Assembly (NCBI GenBank): GCA_029309925.1 | Contig: JARKND010000001.1 | Coordinates: 1,922,001 to 1,986,000 of the forward strand | Direction of reading: 5' to 3' | Length of the DNA: 64,000 bases | DNA from: Fulvivirgaceae bacterium JP3-4 | Lineage (GTDB): Bacteria > Bacteroidota > Bacteroidia > Cytophagales > Cyclobacteriaceae | Shown here: one piece after another, positions 44,399 to 55,744 of the stretch | Position numbering within the stretch: the first letter of the stretch is position 1 | Layout: each line of letters begins with the position of its first letter | Made by a program: the position numbers and the translations under genes | The notes under the pieces: model-generated | Databases searched by the model: none | The model's input: the letters and a program-made list of their open reading frames with translations, nothing else | Told to the model about the DNA's origin: nothing

Positions 44399-45400
44399 TT
44401 ATTCATAGATTACAACGGTTTCATTTTCAGTCTTGTAATTCAGTGCTGACGACAGGTGAATCATTTCAAGAATTTCTTCAAGCGGCTCGTCTGAGATGGT
44501 CATCGAGAGATGTTCGCGCTGTGCAACTGCAGGATCGATCTCTATGCGAACATTATAGCGGTTTTCAAGCTTCAGCAGTATGTCCGCGAGCGGAGCGTTG
44601 TCAAAAACAAGTTCCTGTTCTTTCCATGCTGTGAAGTTCTTTGTGTCTACCCGTTCGCGGGTAATGGTTTTCCGCTCCTTGTTGATAATGATCTGATCAC
44701 CAGGCGCCATCGCGTATCTTTCTTCGTTGCCGCGAATCGTGAGTTCGATTTCACCTTCTTCAAGGGTGGCCTTTTCGTTACCAGTTTCATAGGCCTGCAC
44801 ATTGAATCGTGTGCCCTTTACCTGAATTGAAATGTGCGAAGTTTGCACAACAAAATTTTTCGCGTGTTTCTTCTTTACATCGAAGAACGCTTCTCCTTTT
44901 AGAGTGACATTTCTTTTTTCGGAGAAGTCGGGTCCGAAATCAATTGAGCTATTCGCGTTAAGCCACACGCGCGTACTGTCAGGCAGGATGTATTCAAGGG
45001 TGCGTTTTGTTGTGTTAAGGAGAACCGTATTTTGGGCGACAGGCGGAACTACAGATTCTTGCGGTAACAGTTTCCAGATAACAAATGCCGCAACCAGTAC
45101 AGATGCAGCGATGCGCAGGAACGGTGACTGCAATAACCTGATAATAACAGGTCTTTCCGGCTCAAGCGCGGACTCACGCATTCGTGATTCCATCAATTTC
45201 CACGAAGCCGTGAGTTTTTGCTCAGTAAAATTTTCAAGAATGTGTTCTTCCTGGTAGAGCTCATTGAACATCTTGAAGTAACGGACGTGCTCCTTATCGG
45301 CTTCAAGCCATGTCTGCAATTCCTCCAGGTCAGAATCGGATGCTTCTTTCCTGAGAAAACGCAAAATGAGATTGCGAATGTAAGGGGAGGGGTGGTTCAT
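44399..45400 (-). CDS. FecR-family anti-sigma factor
   Basis: 333 residues. Cytoplasmic N-terminal ~95 residues bind the sigma factor; one membrane helix (~residues 97-112, FLRIAASVLVAAFVIWKL); periplasmic FecR domain (RTLEYILPDSTRVWLNANSSI, then GEAFFDVKKK and VKGTRFNVQAY) and a C-terminal DUF4974-type domain that meets the STN domain of SusC. It receives the ligand signal from the STN domain and releases the sigma factor. Located between sigma factor and SusC genes on the same strand. Confidence 0.93.
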   Translation of the reverse strand: MNHPSPYIRNLILRFLRKEASDSDLEELQTWLEADKEHVRYFKMFNELYQEEHILENFTEQKLTASWKLMESRMRESALEPERPVIIRLLQSPFLRIAASVLVAAFVIWKLLPQESVVPPVAQNTVLLNTTKRTLEYILPDSTRVWLNANSSIDFGPDFSEKRNVTLKGEAFFDVKKKHAKNFVVQTSHISIQVKGTRFNVQAYETGNEKATLEEGEIELTIRGNEERYAMAPGDQIIINKERKTITRERVDTKNFTAWKEQELVFDNAPLADILLKLENRYNVRIEIDPAVAQREHLSMTISDEPLEEILEMIHLSSALNYKTENETVVIYE

Positions 45401-45465
45401 TAGGTCTCGGTATTACGCTTACTACGTATACTACCGGAGATCCCGGGTTTACCCCTACACGGTCA

Positions 45466-46047
45466 CTAAAAAAAATCGGTTTTTGCTAAAATCATCAGCA
45501 GCATGTAGTCCTTGAGTTGGACGCGAAGCTTTTGAAGTGCCCTGGACATCTGCGTTTCAACAGTTTTTTGTGAAATGTTGAGATGGGTTGCAATCTCCGA
45601 ATATTTCAGGCCTTCAAGGCGATTCAGTTCAAAAACCCTGCGGCACTGGGTCGGAAGTTGCTTAAGCGCTTTGTCGAGGTCATCTTCAAGTTCACTTGCC
45701 ACGAGCGACTCGTGGACACTCGGCTCGTCAGATTGCTTATAAACATAATGAAGGATGGCCGCATACTTATCCTTGACTTTTCTGTGCTCAAGGAAATGAA
45801 GGCACTTGTTTCTGACGGATGTGAATAGATAGCCTTTTACAGAGTCATCTTCATCGAGTTGCATCCGTGATTTCCATAGCCTGAAAAATACATCCTGCGC
45901 TATCTCTTCAGCTTCCGCTGGATCGTGAACAAACTTGTTCGCATAGGCACAGAGTGGCGGATAGAACGTATTGAAGAGAACTTCAAAGCTCTTGGCGTCA
46001 CCTTCCTTAATACGCACTATTAGATTACTATTTATTTCGCCACGCAT
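45466..46047 (-). CDS. ECF RNA polymerase sigma factor, Bacteroidota FecI-like
   Basis: 193 residues. Region 2 (FNTFYPPLCAYANKFVHDPAEAEEIAQDVFFRLW) and region 4 (LPTQCRRVFELNRLEGLKYSEIATHLNISQKTVETQMSRALQKLR) of group-IV sigma factors. It is the first gene of a sigma, FecR, SusC, SusD series read on the minus strand with gaps of 65, 34 and 25 bases. Released by the FecR protein, it should transcribe the susCD genes. Confidence 0.94.
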   Translation of the reverse strand: MRGEINSNLIVRIKEGDAKSFEVLFNTFYPPLCAYANKFVHDPAEAEEIAQDVFFRLWKSRMQLDEDDSVKGYLFTSVRNKCLHFLEHRKVKDKYAAILHYVYKQSDEPSVHESLVASELEDDLDKALKQLPTQCRRVFELNRLEGLKYSEIATHLNISQKTVETQMSRALQKLRVQLKDYMLLMILAKTDFF

Positions 46048-46398
46048 CTCTTGTAACGGGTCTTACTGACTAATTTATTTTGAAATAATGACAATAAGAA
46101 GCGGCAGAGGTGTTTTAAAAAAAGGCGAACACTCAGTAGCTATCGTTTTGCGTTAGTCATTTATGACTATGAAATAGTCGGGCAAATGGTATTCGTTTCA
46201 TTTACAGCACTGTGTCTTTTGAAACGCATAAATGGTGGAACACTGTTTACCGTGCCCGCAAACGGAAAAATACTGATTAGCTTTCTGGCGGGAGGCTGTT
46301 TGTCGAAAAGCAAGGAGGTCAGCAGGAGCAACGGTATCGTTAGACGACTTTTTCGGCAGGCGGGACAGTCGAATTGGAAAGTAACAAAAGGTCGGGAT
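46048..46398. other. Intergenic region, no gene supported
   Basis: The gap upstream of the sigma-factor gene. It should hold that gene's promoter, but no clear -33/-7 pair was seen. The small open frames here have no codon or motif support and are not reported as genes. Confidence 0.6.
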
Positions 46399-46435
46399 TA
46401 AAAAATGAAAAAGGTGACCCATTACAGGTCACCTT
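46399..46435 (-). terminator. Terminator after katG
   Basis: Nine-base arms AAGGTGACC (46411-46419) and GGTCACCTT (46427-46435) with a seven-base loop. On the minus strand it is followed by TTTTTCATTTTTTAA. It begins 29 bases after the katG stop. Confidence 0.85.
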
Positions 46436-46464
46436 CATCGTCCTCATTTTCTCTCTAAAACCAA

Positions 46465-48714
<2,250 letters not shown>

Positions 48715-48749
48715 TTATTGGTTGTTAGATCCTTTTTGTAAATGCAGTT

Positions 48750-48781
48750 CAACATTACGACAGTTGTAATGATAAATCAAA
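48750..48781 (-). promoter_or_regulatory. Candidate katG promoter
   Basis: Read on the minus strand: -33 element TTTG (48781-48778) and -7 element TAATGTTG (48757-48750), 20 bases apart, close to the Bacteroidota consensus TTTG and TAnnTTTG. A perfect inverted repeat CATTAC (48753-48758) and GTAATG (48766-48771) overlaps the -7 element, where a regulator would control RNA polymerase entry. Confidence 0.4.
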
Positions 48782-48800
48782 TTGATTATTTTTATGATCG

Positions 48801-48817
48801 TATAGAAATTGTCTATA
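48801..48817. promoter_or_regulatory. OxyR-like palindrome at the oxyR start
   Basis: TATAG-AAATTGT-CTATA, a near-perfect palindrome of the ATAG-N7-CTAT form recognised by OxyR in other bacteria (central bases differ). It ends three bases before the oxyR ATG and follows a candidate oxyR promoter (GTTG at 48763-48766 and TATTTTTA at 48787-48794), so bound OxyR would likely repress its own gene while activating katG. Confidence 0.55.
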
Positions 48818-48820
48818 ATC

Positions 48821-49753
48821 ATGACTTTAACACAGTTAGAATACATCGTAGCGCTCGACACTTACCGGCATTTTGTCCAGGCGTCTGACAAATGTTTTGT
48901 AACACAGCCGACCCTCAGCATGCAAATCCAAAAGCTCGAAGAGGAGTTGGGCGTGAAAATCTTCGATCGCACCAAGCAGCCCGTTATTCCAACGGAAGTC
49001 GGAGCAAGTATCATCGCTCAGGCGCGAATTATCCTTCGGGAGGCGAGTATGATCAAACAGATCATTTCCGATCAGAAGGATTCGATCTCAGGCGAATTGC
49101 GCATCGGCATCATTCCCACACTCGCCCCATACGTGCTTCCTCCACTCTATAAATATGTGCGCGAAAAGTATTCTCAGATCAACCTGATCATAAAAGAAGC
49201 GATCACTGAAGAAGTCATAGACGAATTGAAGAATAACCGGCTCGATTGTGGCATTGTCGTGACACCGCTTGGTGATAGCTCGATAAAAGAGGAAGTACTA
49301 TTTTACGAGGAACTCTTTGTGTATGTCTCAAAAAAGAATTCGCTGGTAGACAAGAAATACGTATTGCCGAGTGAAATAGATCCGTCAAAACTCTGGCTGC
49401 TCGAAGAAGGCCATTGTTTCCGCTCACAGATTTTGAATTTGTGCGAACTGCGCAAACGCAGCGATTTTCATTTCAAGTACGAGACGGGAAATATCGAGAC
49501 ACTCAAGCGGATGGTCGATAAGAGTGACGGCATTACGATTCTGCCAGAGCTCGCGGTGCTGGAGTTTAGCCCTTCACAGCGCAAGCTTGTGAAACGCCTG
49601 AGAGAGCCAACACCCGCGCGCGAAGTCAGTCTTGTGACACACCGCGATTATTTGAAGAGCAGACTCATCGAAACCCTGAAAGACGGTATTCTGGAGATTA
49701 TTCCTCCGGAAATGCGAAAGCTGAACAACAAGAAAGTAGTCGAGATCGACTGA
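48821..49753 (+). CDS. oxyR: OxyR, LysR-type peroxide sensor
   Basis: 310 residues from ATG 48821 (TTG 48809 overlaps the palindrome and is unlikely). LysR winged-helix domain (MTLTQLEYIVALDTYRHF, TQPTLSMQIQKLEEELG), then the sensor domain. The segment EEGHCFRSQILNLCE has two Cys nine residues apart, the spacing of the redox pair C199/C208 of E. coli OxyR, so it should form a disulfide on peroxide contact. Divergent from katG. Confidence 0.93.
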   Translation: MTLTQLEYIVALDTYRHFVQASDKCFVTQPTLSMQIQKLEEELGVKIFDRTKQPVIPTEVGASIIAQARIILREASMIKQIISDQKDSISGELRIGIIPTLAPYVLPPLYKYVREKYSQINLIIKEAITEEVIDELKNNRLDCGIVVTPLGDSSIKEEVLFYEELFVYVSKKNSLVDKKYVLPSEIDPSKLWLLEEGHCFRSQILNLCELRKRSDFHFKYETGNIETLKRMVDKSDGITILPELAVLEFSPSQRKLVKRLREPTPAREVSLVTHRDYLKSRLIETLKDGILEIIPPEMRKLNNKKVVEID

Positions 49754-49794
49754 GCTATTGCGATAGGAGTTGGAATGATCGTTATCTTTATTCT

Positions 49795-50427
49795 ATGAAA
49801 ACCCTGGCCTGGATCCTGTTCGCATTTTTTGCTGTGCTGATTGGCATTTATCCACTTTTCTATGTTGCGATTGACATGAGCCAGGGATTACTGGCCTCTA
49901 AAGCGCCTGACTTGCGTCAAAGCTTTGCGTGGCAGACCGGATTTTACGTGCATATTTTTGGCGGAAGTATAGCGTTGCTGGCAGGATGGTCCCAGTTCAG
50001 CAGGCGATTCCGCAATAAAAATCTGCCGCTGCACAAGTTGCTCGGCAAAGTTTACCTGACCGCAGTCATGCTGAGCGGTACGGCCGGACTCTACATCGCT
50101 TTCTACGCAACAGGTGGGTTGGCATCAGTGCTTGGTTTCAGCGGACTCGCAATTTCTTGGTTATTCACAACGGTCAGGGCGTACGCGAGCATCAGGGGCG
50201 GAAATGTCGATCAGCACCAGCACTGGATGATCAGAAGCTATGCCTTATGTTTTGCTGCAGTGACGCTGCGCATCTGGCTGCCACTCTTCCAGTTCGTATT
50301 TGCGATGGACTTCATTTTTGCTTACCGCATCATTGCCTGGATGTGTTGGGTGCCGAACCTGGTGGTTGCAGAATTAATTGTCAGGAACCTCAGGTCGCCC
50401 AAAGCGAGAATTCCGGCACACGGATAA
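49795..50427 (+). CDS. DUF2306 membrane protein
   Basis: 210 residues, about six or seven membrane helices with histidines at helix ends (GFYVHIFGGSIALLAG, PLHKLLGKVYL, VDQHQHWMIRSYALCFAAVTLR), the DUF2306 pattern. The role of the family is not established; the histidine placement has suggested a membrane electron or metal site. It ends 11 bases before the stop of the convergent permease gene. A TATCTTTA element lies five bases before the ATG, so a near-leaderless transcript is possible but unproven. Confidence 0.85.
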   Translation: MKTLAWILFAFFAVLIGIYPLFYVAIDMSQGLLASKAPDLRQSFAWQTGFYVHIFGGSIALLAGWSQFSRRFRNKNLPLHKLLGKVYLTAVMLSGTAGLYIAFYATGGLASVLGFSGLAISWLFTTVRAYASIRGGNVDQHQHWMIRSYALCFAAVTLRIWLPLFQFVFAMDFIFAYRIIAWMCWVPNLVVAELIVRNLRSPKARIPAHG

Positions 50428-50438
50428 TGTAAAATTCA

Positions 50439-52886
50439 TTACTCGCTCCTCAGGCTATTCACCGGGTTTGCAATGGCAGCTTTCAACGACTGCCAGCTCA
50501 CCGTGGCAAGTGCAATCGCTACAGCGATCAGTCCTGATACCACAAAAATCCCTGCGCCAATTTCTGTACGGTAAGCAAAGTTTGCCAGCCACTGGTTCAT
50601 GATGTATAAGGTGAGCGGGATGGCAAGAATGAATCCCAACAGAACAAGCTTCAAGAAATCTTTGCTCAGCAGTGTTACGATACTTCCTACGGTGGCACCG
50701 AGAACCTTGCGCATGCCTATCTCTTTTGTCCGCTGCTGCGCTGTGAAGGCAACGAGTCCGAACAATCCGAGACACGCGATGAAGACCGTCATTCCCGCGA
50801 AGATGCTGAACAGTTTTGCAAATCGCTGATCGTTTTTATACTGAAGATCGAATGCCTGGTCTACAAAACTGTAGTTGAAGACGTTGCCCGGGAACAGCGC
50901 ATCATATGTTGCCTGAATTTTAGAGACCACTGCCTGAAGGTCGTTTGTTGCAAGGCGAACAGACACATGACGTCCCGTATTTGTCCTGCCGAACACGACA
51001 TTCTGCTGTGCCTGGTGGGCAGAGGACCATTTGAAGTCTTTGTACACTCCAAGGATTCGTGCCTGACGTCCTCCAATGTCGAGCATTTCGTCAATGGCTT
51101 CGGCTGGTGTATTGTAGCCGAGATTTTTAGCTGTGGTTTCGTTCACCATGACCGTCCAGGGTGCATCCTCGGCATCAACGGTGGTGACATCCGCAAATGT
51201 TTTTCCAGCTACCAGTTCAAGACCGTAAAGAGGAGCGAAGGCGGAGTCGATATATGTAGCAACGCCCTGCAGCGACTTCGCTGGATCATCTGTTGCCTTG
51301 CGTATAGCCGCACCGTTCCAATTGAAACCCTGGCCGGGAATGGTTGAAGAAAGCGCGGCTGCCTCAACGCCAGGTACCTTACGGATTTCCTGAAGAAAGC
51401 CCGCCATCACGGTTGCACGGTCAACGTTTTCACCGAGAACCCGGGGTGCACGTACATCCACAACCTGTTCAAGATTCATCCCGAGATCCATTTCGCGCAT
51501 GTAGCTGAGTTGGTTATACACTACCGCAGTTCCTGCGAGCAGCACAATGCACGCTGTAAACTGGATGACCACTAATCCTTTTCGGAGCCAGAGATGTCCG
51601 GCCAAATATGCCGACCTGCCTTTCAAAACAGATGCGGGCTTGAATGACGACAGCACGAATGCCGGATACAGTCCGGCCAGAAGCGTACCTGCAAGCACTG
51701 TCAACGCAAGGGAGATGAGGAAGCCAGGCTGCGTCCACTGGCTGATGTCGAGCTGCGTCTCTGCAACATCGTTGACTACCGGCATCAGCATCGCTGCGAG
51801 CGCGAGCGCAATCACCACTGCAGTGATGTTGGTGATTCCTGATTCGTATAGGAACTGTACGATCAGTTGTTCACGCTTTGCACCGATAGCTTTACGAACA
51901 CCGACTTCACGCGACCGGTTTAGTGCGCGCGCAGTGGCGAGGTTAATGTAATTTACAAGCGCTATAACAAGTGTCACCAGTCCGATCACAAGAAAGAAGT
52001 ATAGCGTGCGATAACTTCCGGACACAATGCTTCCAGCGCCCATGATATCTGCGTTGAGGTGAATGTCGGTCAACGGTTGTGTCTGCAGTGCTGCGCTGCC
52101 GCCCCATTGGCGAATGGCGTCACCGCGATGCTTGAGAAATACATCGGTCATTTTCTTTTCCAGCACTTTCGGGTCGGTGCCAGGGTGAACCTGTATGTAC
52201 GTGGTAAAGTTGTTCCAGCTCCATCCACCTTCAGGCTCGTTGAGATAACCTTCTTCACTGGTGAGCAGGTCTTCCATCGGCAACAGAATTTCAAACTGCA
52301 GGTGTGAATTTTTGGGAGGGTCCTGTACAATACCGGTTACGGTATAACTTTTCTCTATAATTCCGGTAACAGCCAGTGTCTGTCCCAGCGGATTACTGTC
52401 GCCAAAGAATTTGCGTGCGGCAGATTGCGTCACCACTGTGGTGCCCGGCTCAAGGAATGTTGCAGCGTCTCCGCCTGTCACAGGAAACGAAAACATTTTT
52501 GCAAAGGCGCGATCTGCATAAAGGATCTTGTCGTTCTCCAAAAGTCTGTCGGGGCGTGACGGGTTTGACACGATAGCGTTTTCTGAATGGAGCCGCGTGA
52601 TCTGTGCAATTTCCGGAACAGCCTCCTTCAAGGCTGGCGCTAACGCCTGCGCTGTGTAGGCGTGGCCTGTGCCCATTTCCTCCGTGCCGCGGGCGTAAGC
52701 CTGCAACACACGATAGAGTTCGTTTCGGTTGGAGTGAAATCTGTCGAAGCTGGACTCGAAAGTGATGTATTGAAAAATGAGGAGGCAGCATGTCATACCT
52801 ATTGAAAGGCCGAGGATATTTAGAACTGAAAAGCTGCGGCTGTTGAACAGGTTTCGGAGTGCGATTTTGAAGTAGTTTGCAAACAT
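50439..52886 (-). CDS. ABC transporter permease, FtsX/MacB type
   Basis: 815 residues. N-terminal helix, a MacB-like periplasmic core domain (~50-250), three membrane helices of the first FtsX domain (~285-430), a second periplasmic domain, and a final FtsX domain (~690-810, with RTKEIGMRKVLGATVGSIVTLLSKDF). The repeated RSREVGVRKAIGAKREQL and RTKEIGMRKVLGA motifs are coupling helices. No ATPase gene is adjacent, so the partner is encoded elsewhere. Such permeases export peptides or lipids or act as mechanotransducers. Confidence 0.9.
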   Translation of the reverse strand: MFANYFKIALRNLFNSRSFSVLNILGLSIGMTCCLLIFQYITFESSFDRFHSNRNELYRVLQAYARGTEEMGTGHAYTAQALAPALKEAVPEIAQITRLHSENAIVSNPSRPDRLLENDKILYADRAFAKMFSFPVTGGDAATFLEPGTTVVTQSAARKFFGDSNPLGQTLAVTGIIEKSYTVTGIVQDPPKNSHLQFEILLPMEDLLTSEEGYLNEPEGGWSWNNFTTYIQVHPGTDPKVLEKKMTDVFLKHRGDAIRQWGGSAALQTQPLTDIHLNADIMGAGSIVSGSYRTLYFFLVIGLVTLVIALVNYINLATARALNRSREVGVRKAIGAKREQLIVQFLYESGITNITAVVIALALAAMLMPVVNDVAETQLDISQWTQPGFLISLALTVLAGTLLAGLYPAFVLSSFKPASVLKGRSAYLAGHLWLRKGLVVIQFTACIVLLAGTAVVYNQLSYMREMDLGMNLEQVVDVRAPRVLGENVDRATVMAGFLQEIRKVPGVEAAALSSTIPGQGFNWNGAAIRKATDDPAKSLQGVATYIDSAFAPLYGLELVAGKTFADVTTVDAEDAPWTVMVNETTAKNLGYNTPAEAIDEMLDIGGRQARILGVYKDFKWSSAHQAQQNVVFGRTNTGRHVSVRLATNDLQAVVSKIQATYDALFPGNVFNYSFVDQAFDLQYKNDQRFAKLFSIFAGMTVFIACLGLFGLVAFTAQQRTKEIGMRKVLGATVGSIVTLLSKDFLKLVLLGFILAIPLTLYIMNQWLANFAYRTEIGAGIFVVSGLIAVAIALATVSWQSLKAAIANPVNSLRSE

Positions 52887-53035
52887 CGGTGTTGGCTTAA
52901 GTATCGATGAGTGCGGTTGGCAATAACGGTGCCATTGAAAATCATCGAACGCACGCTGAAAATGCGATTTCTTATATGATGTTTGTGCGACTTTGGGAAG
53001 GATGGTTCGTAAACGGACAAAAGCGATTGGCCGCT

Positions 53036-53302
53036 CTACCGCTCCTGAACGGCCTTTACTTTAATCGAGTGGAAGAATTCAAAGAAGTCAACGTTGTGAA
53101 CTTCGAGAATCCGATAGATGGATTTGAGGGTGAGGTTGGCTTTTCCGTTTTCGATTCGCCAGTACTGAATTTCCGGAAGGTCAAAGCGCGAGGTGAATTC
53201 CTTTGTGGTTTCGTAGCCGGCCTCAATGCGGAGTTGCGCGATTGCCAACCCGATTTCTGCTTGCACGGTATTAAATCTGGCAATGCGTTTTTTGGTTCTC
53301 AT
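53036..53302 (-). CDS. XRE-type helix-turn-helix regulator
   Basis: 88 residues from ATG 53302 (the frame is open to 53404 but that part is not XRE-like). Single Cro/C1-type domain: IGLAIAQLRIEAGYETTKEF, then the recognition region DLPEIQYWRIENGKANLTLKSIYRI. It lies 149 bases upstream of the permease gene on the same strand and may regulate it. Confidence 0.8.
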   Translation of the reverse strand: MRTKKRIARFNTVQAEIGLAIAQLRIEAGYETTKEFTSRFDLPEIQYWRIENGKANLTLKSIYRILEVHNVDFFEFFHSIKVKAVQER

Positions 53303-53404
53303 AGATAATTTCAGCGCCAAAGATAGTTCATGCCGGGCGGCTATAGTTGCAGTAAACCAAAAACGCGGGTTTCCACGTACGTAGTTTAACGGACCTGTGC
53401 GCAC

Positions 53405-54430
53405 TTAGCTGCCAAGTGATGCGACTTCTGTGCCGGATTTATGCATTTTGATTAGCCACATGCTTGCTTCACGGATCGCTTTGTCCTTGTCAAGCGGTTC
53501 ACCCCTTGAGAACTCAATTGCTAGATCAGGCTCTGGCGCCTTGAGATATTCTCTGCCACGTTTGTCGACATACAGCATCGAGCTCAATCGCATGGTGAGA
53601 TTTGGAGCGATGTTTATTGTTGTGGTGGCGAAGATGTCGCCAGCGGTTTGTTCGCCAAAGAACTTTGTATTTTTTCTTCCCTTGAATCCAATCGATACAA
53701 TTTCAGCAGCGCCTCGTGTTTGCGTGCTTGTAAGAATTGCAATTCTGGTCTTGCTGAGATCGCCCTGGTGAGGGGCAAAGTTTCCAATCTCAACCTGGTT
53801 GACGTACAGGTTTCCGTTGTGCACGGTATACATGTCGTTGATCTTTTTCCGGTTATCAACCGTGGTTGCAACAAGCCCTTCCTCAAACAGCGGAGCCAGG
53901 CCTGCAAGCATTGCCCTTGAGTCTCCATTTGCTGCGTATCGAAGGTCGATGATCCATGCTATGGCTCCGTCTTTTGTCAAAGAATCAACCGCTGCGCGAA
54001 CAGCATTCGCGTATTCGTCAGCATTTGTGGCTGTACCTGAAGCTGGTAGACGGATGTAGGCAATTCCTTCTTCAGCTAAGAAAAAGGTGAGCGGCTCGTT
54101 AGAGGGCGATGGTTGGCGATCGCATCCTGCGATGCGCGTCATTGTTGCCGGATCGAAAATTACGGCTTGTTGATCGTCAAGCGATTTGAAAATTACCTCA
54201 AAGGAATACTTCAGGTCTGGAGTTGTTTTTGCGTTTGCCGAAGAAAGCGTAACAACTTCGCGCAAACTGTCCCACTTAACACGCGATGAATTTAGCGCTG
54301 TTGTTCGGGCATTGTTCAGCACGGCATCGAGCGTTTGCTGAACGTCCTTCATCTGACTTCGGGCCTCGCGCGCAACTCCGAGGATAATGGCCAGCGCGAT
54401 GAGGATGATCAATGCTTTCAGTAATCTCAT
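53405..54430 (-). CDS. S41-peptidase-fold protein, catalytic Ser apparently missing
   Basis: 341 residues with an N-terminal membrane anchor or signal (residues ~5-20). The C-terminal tail-processing/S41 fold is seen in GIAYIRLPASG, WIIDLRYAANGD and GEQTAGD. At the usual active-site motif (T-A-S-A-S-E or T-A-S-S-G-E in relatives) this protein has TRGAAE, so Gly stands where the nucleophilic Ser is expected. It may be a non-catalytic binding protein, or my alignment may be off by a residue. It lies 102 bases upstream of the XRE gene's start, same strand. Confidence 0.75.
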   Translation of the reverse strand: MRLLKALIILIALAIILGVAREARSQMKDVQQTLDAVLNNARTTALNSSRVKWDSLREVVTLSSANAKTTPDLKYSFEVIFKSLDDQQAVIFDPATMTRIAGCDRQPSPSNEPLTFFLAEEGIAYIRLPASGTATNADEYANAVRAAVDSLTKDGAIAWIIDLRYAANGDSRAMLAGLAPLFEEGLVATTVDNRKKINDMYTVHNGNLYVNQVEIGNFAPHQGDLSKTRIAILTSTQTRGAAEIVSIGFKGRKNTKFFGEQTAGDIFATTTINIAPNLTMRLSSMLYVDKRGREYLKAPEPDLAIEFSRGEPLDKDKAIREASMWLIKMHKSGTEVASLGS

Positions 54431-54633
54431 AAAACATTAGCTTTGGTTTCCAAACCCGCCCGTTTGTTAATGCTAAGTTCTTTGGATTGCCGTGTAACCG
54501 ATGATCACGATCTACGAATTACGCAAAAGCGCGACCAGCGTATCGATTCTGTTGGCAGACAACATTCATTAACAACCTTAAAAAATATTGCATGAATCTT
54601 ACGCGATGTTGATTAATCGGACTGTCATGTCGC

Positions 54634-54672
54634 TTCAGACGCGAAATCAACTTTTCGCAGCAAACGTCTGAA
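54634..54672 (-). other. Nested hairpin 3' of the beta-lactamase gene
   Basis: Outer arms TTCAGACG (54634-54641) and CGTCTGAA (54665-54672); inner arms GCGAAA (54641-54646) and TTTCGC (54653-54658). It starts nine bases after the stop of the metallo-beta-lactamase gene, with no T-run, so it could stabilise or end the transcript. Confidence 0.4.
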
Positions 54673-54680
54673 AGCGGTGG

Positions 54681-55541
54681 TTACTTTTTTGTCTCTGACT
54701 TCAGGCGATCATTGTATTGTTTTCTGATCGTATTGATCGAGGCCTCATATCCGGTATTGTCGCGAAACACTTCAGGGTTGTACAGATCTCCTGGCTTGCG
54801 CTTATCGTGAAGCTGGAACTGGCTGGCATGCGATGCAACCCAAATGTCAAACTTCAAGGACTTGAGTTGCTCAAGCGTATAAGCATAGTCTTTTCCAACA
54901 CCCGGATATTTTGGCATTCCACTGATGCGTGTCTGCGGAAGAATGCTGGGCATATTCACGATCAGCACTCGCCAGCTTCTTTTCTCATCTGGTGCGTCAA
55001 CCATAAAACTTGTAGAACCTTTCGTGTGGCCCGGGTGATGCAACACGGTGATTTTTGTCTTACCAAGCGTGATGGTATCGCGATCGTGAAGGACACGGTC
55101 AACTGATACAGGTTCAAATGCAAATGATTTATCGGCACCAAACAAGAAGTCAGATTTTCCTCCGTCTTCCATTACTGGCGCATCAGCTTCGTGTGCCATC
55201 AGCTTCGCTCCGGTTTCTTTCTTGATTCTTGCCATCGCTGCAACATGATCGAAATGCGCCTGTGTATTCAATAGCATGCGCGTATCAGAATATCTGAACC
55301 CCAGCCTTTCAATATTTTTCCGGATCATGTCAGCGGATTCCGCCAGGCCCGTGTTGATCAGGATGTTTCCTTCATCGGTCGTGATCAGGTAACAGGCCAG
55401 GTCATACGTCCCGACATAATAAACGTTGCCTGCAATGCGAAAAGGCTCGGTTGGCTTTGTCCATTCTGAATTGGATTGAGCGTGCGACTTCGTGCAAACA
55501 AAGAAAAAGATGATCGACAGAAGAACACTAAGTCTGGTCAT
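54681..55541 (-). CDS. Subclass B3 metallo-beta-lactamase, GOB-like (Gln116 type)
   Basis: 286 residues, signal peptide ending near SHAQ. The zinc-binding motif is QAHFDH, with Gln in place of the first His of the usual H-x-H-x-D-H; this substitution is known from the GOB enzymes of Elizabethkingia. Other ligands are present: HHPGHTKGS (His196 position) and ASHASQFQLH (His263 position). It should hydrolyse beta-lactams, perhaps including carbapenems, in the periplasm, though related hydrolases with other substrates exist. Monocistronic. Confidence 0.87.
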   Translation of the reverse strand: MTRLSVLLSIIFFFVCTKSHAQSNSEWTKPTEPFRIAGNVYYVGTYDLACYLITTDEGNILINTGLAESADMIRKNIERLGFRYSDTRMLLNTQAHFDHVAAMARIKKETGAKLMAHEADAPVMEDGGKSDFLFGADKSFAFEPVSVDRVLHDRDTITLGKTKITVLHHPGHTKGSTSFMVDAPDEKRSWRVLIVNMPSILPQTRISGMPKYPGVGKDYAYTLEQLKSLKFDIWVASHASQFQLHDKRKPGDLYNPEVFRDNTGYEASINTIRKQYNDRLKSETKK

Positions 55542-55692
55542 AGGGCTGAGGGATTATAAAGTTAAATATACAAATGATGCGATCTTTTTCGCAGGAGATG
55601 TTCTTTCCTATTTAGGATGCACCCACCAATGCCGAGTGCCTAATGCCTAATGCCTGTACAATCGTCCATCCGAGACCGAATATTCACAAACG

Positions 55693-55719
55693 AAAAAAGC
55701 TTCCCCGAAAGGAAGCTTT
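55693..55719 (-). terminator. Terminator after the triple-PA14 gene
   Basis: Nine-base arms AAAGCTTCC (55696-55704) and GGAAGCTTT (55711-55719) around a six-base loop. Followed on the minus strand by T-rich sequence. Lies 26 bases after the stop at 55745. Confidence 0.88.
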
Positions 55720-55744
55720 GATTTATCATTCAATGATTGAGTAG

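Noticed and set aside
46186-46401. Small open frame upstream of the sigma factor gene
   Set aside because: No start signal, no signal peptide and no repeat of known family; likely intergenic.
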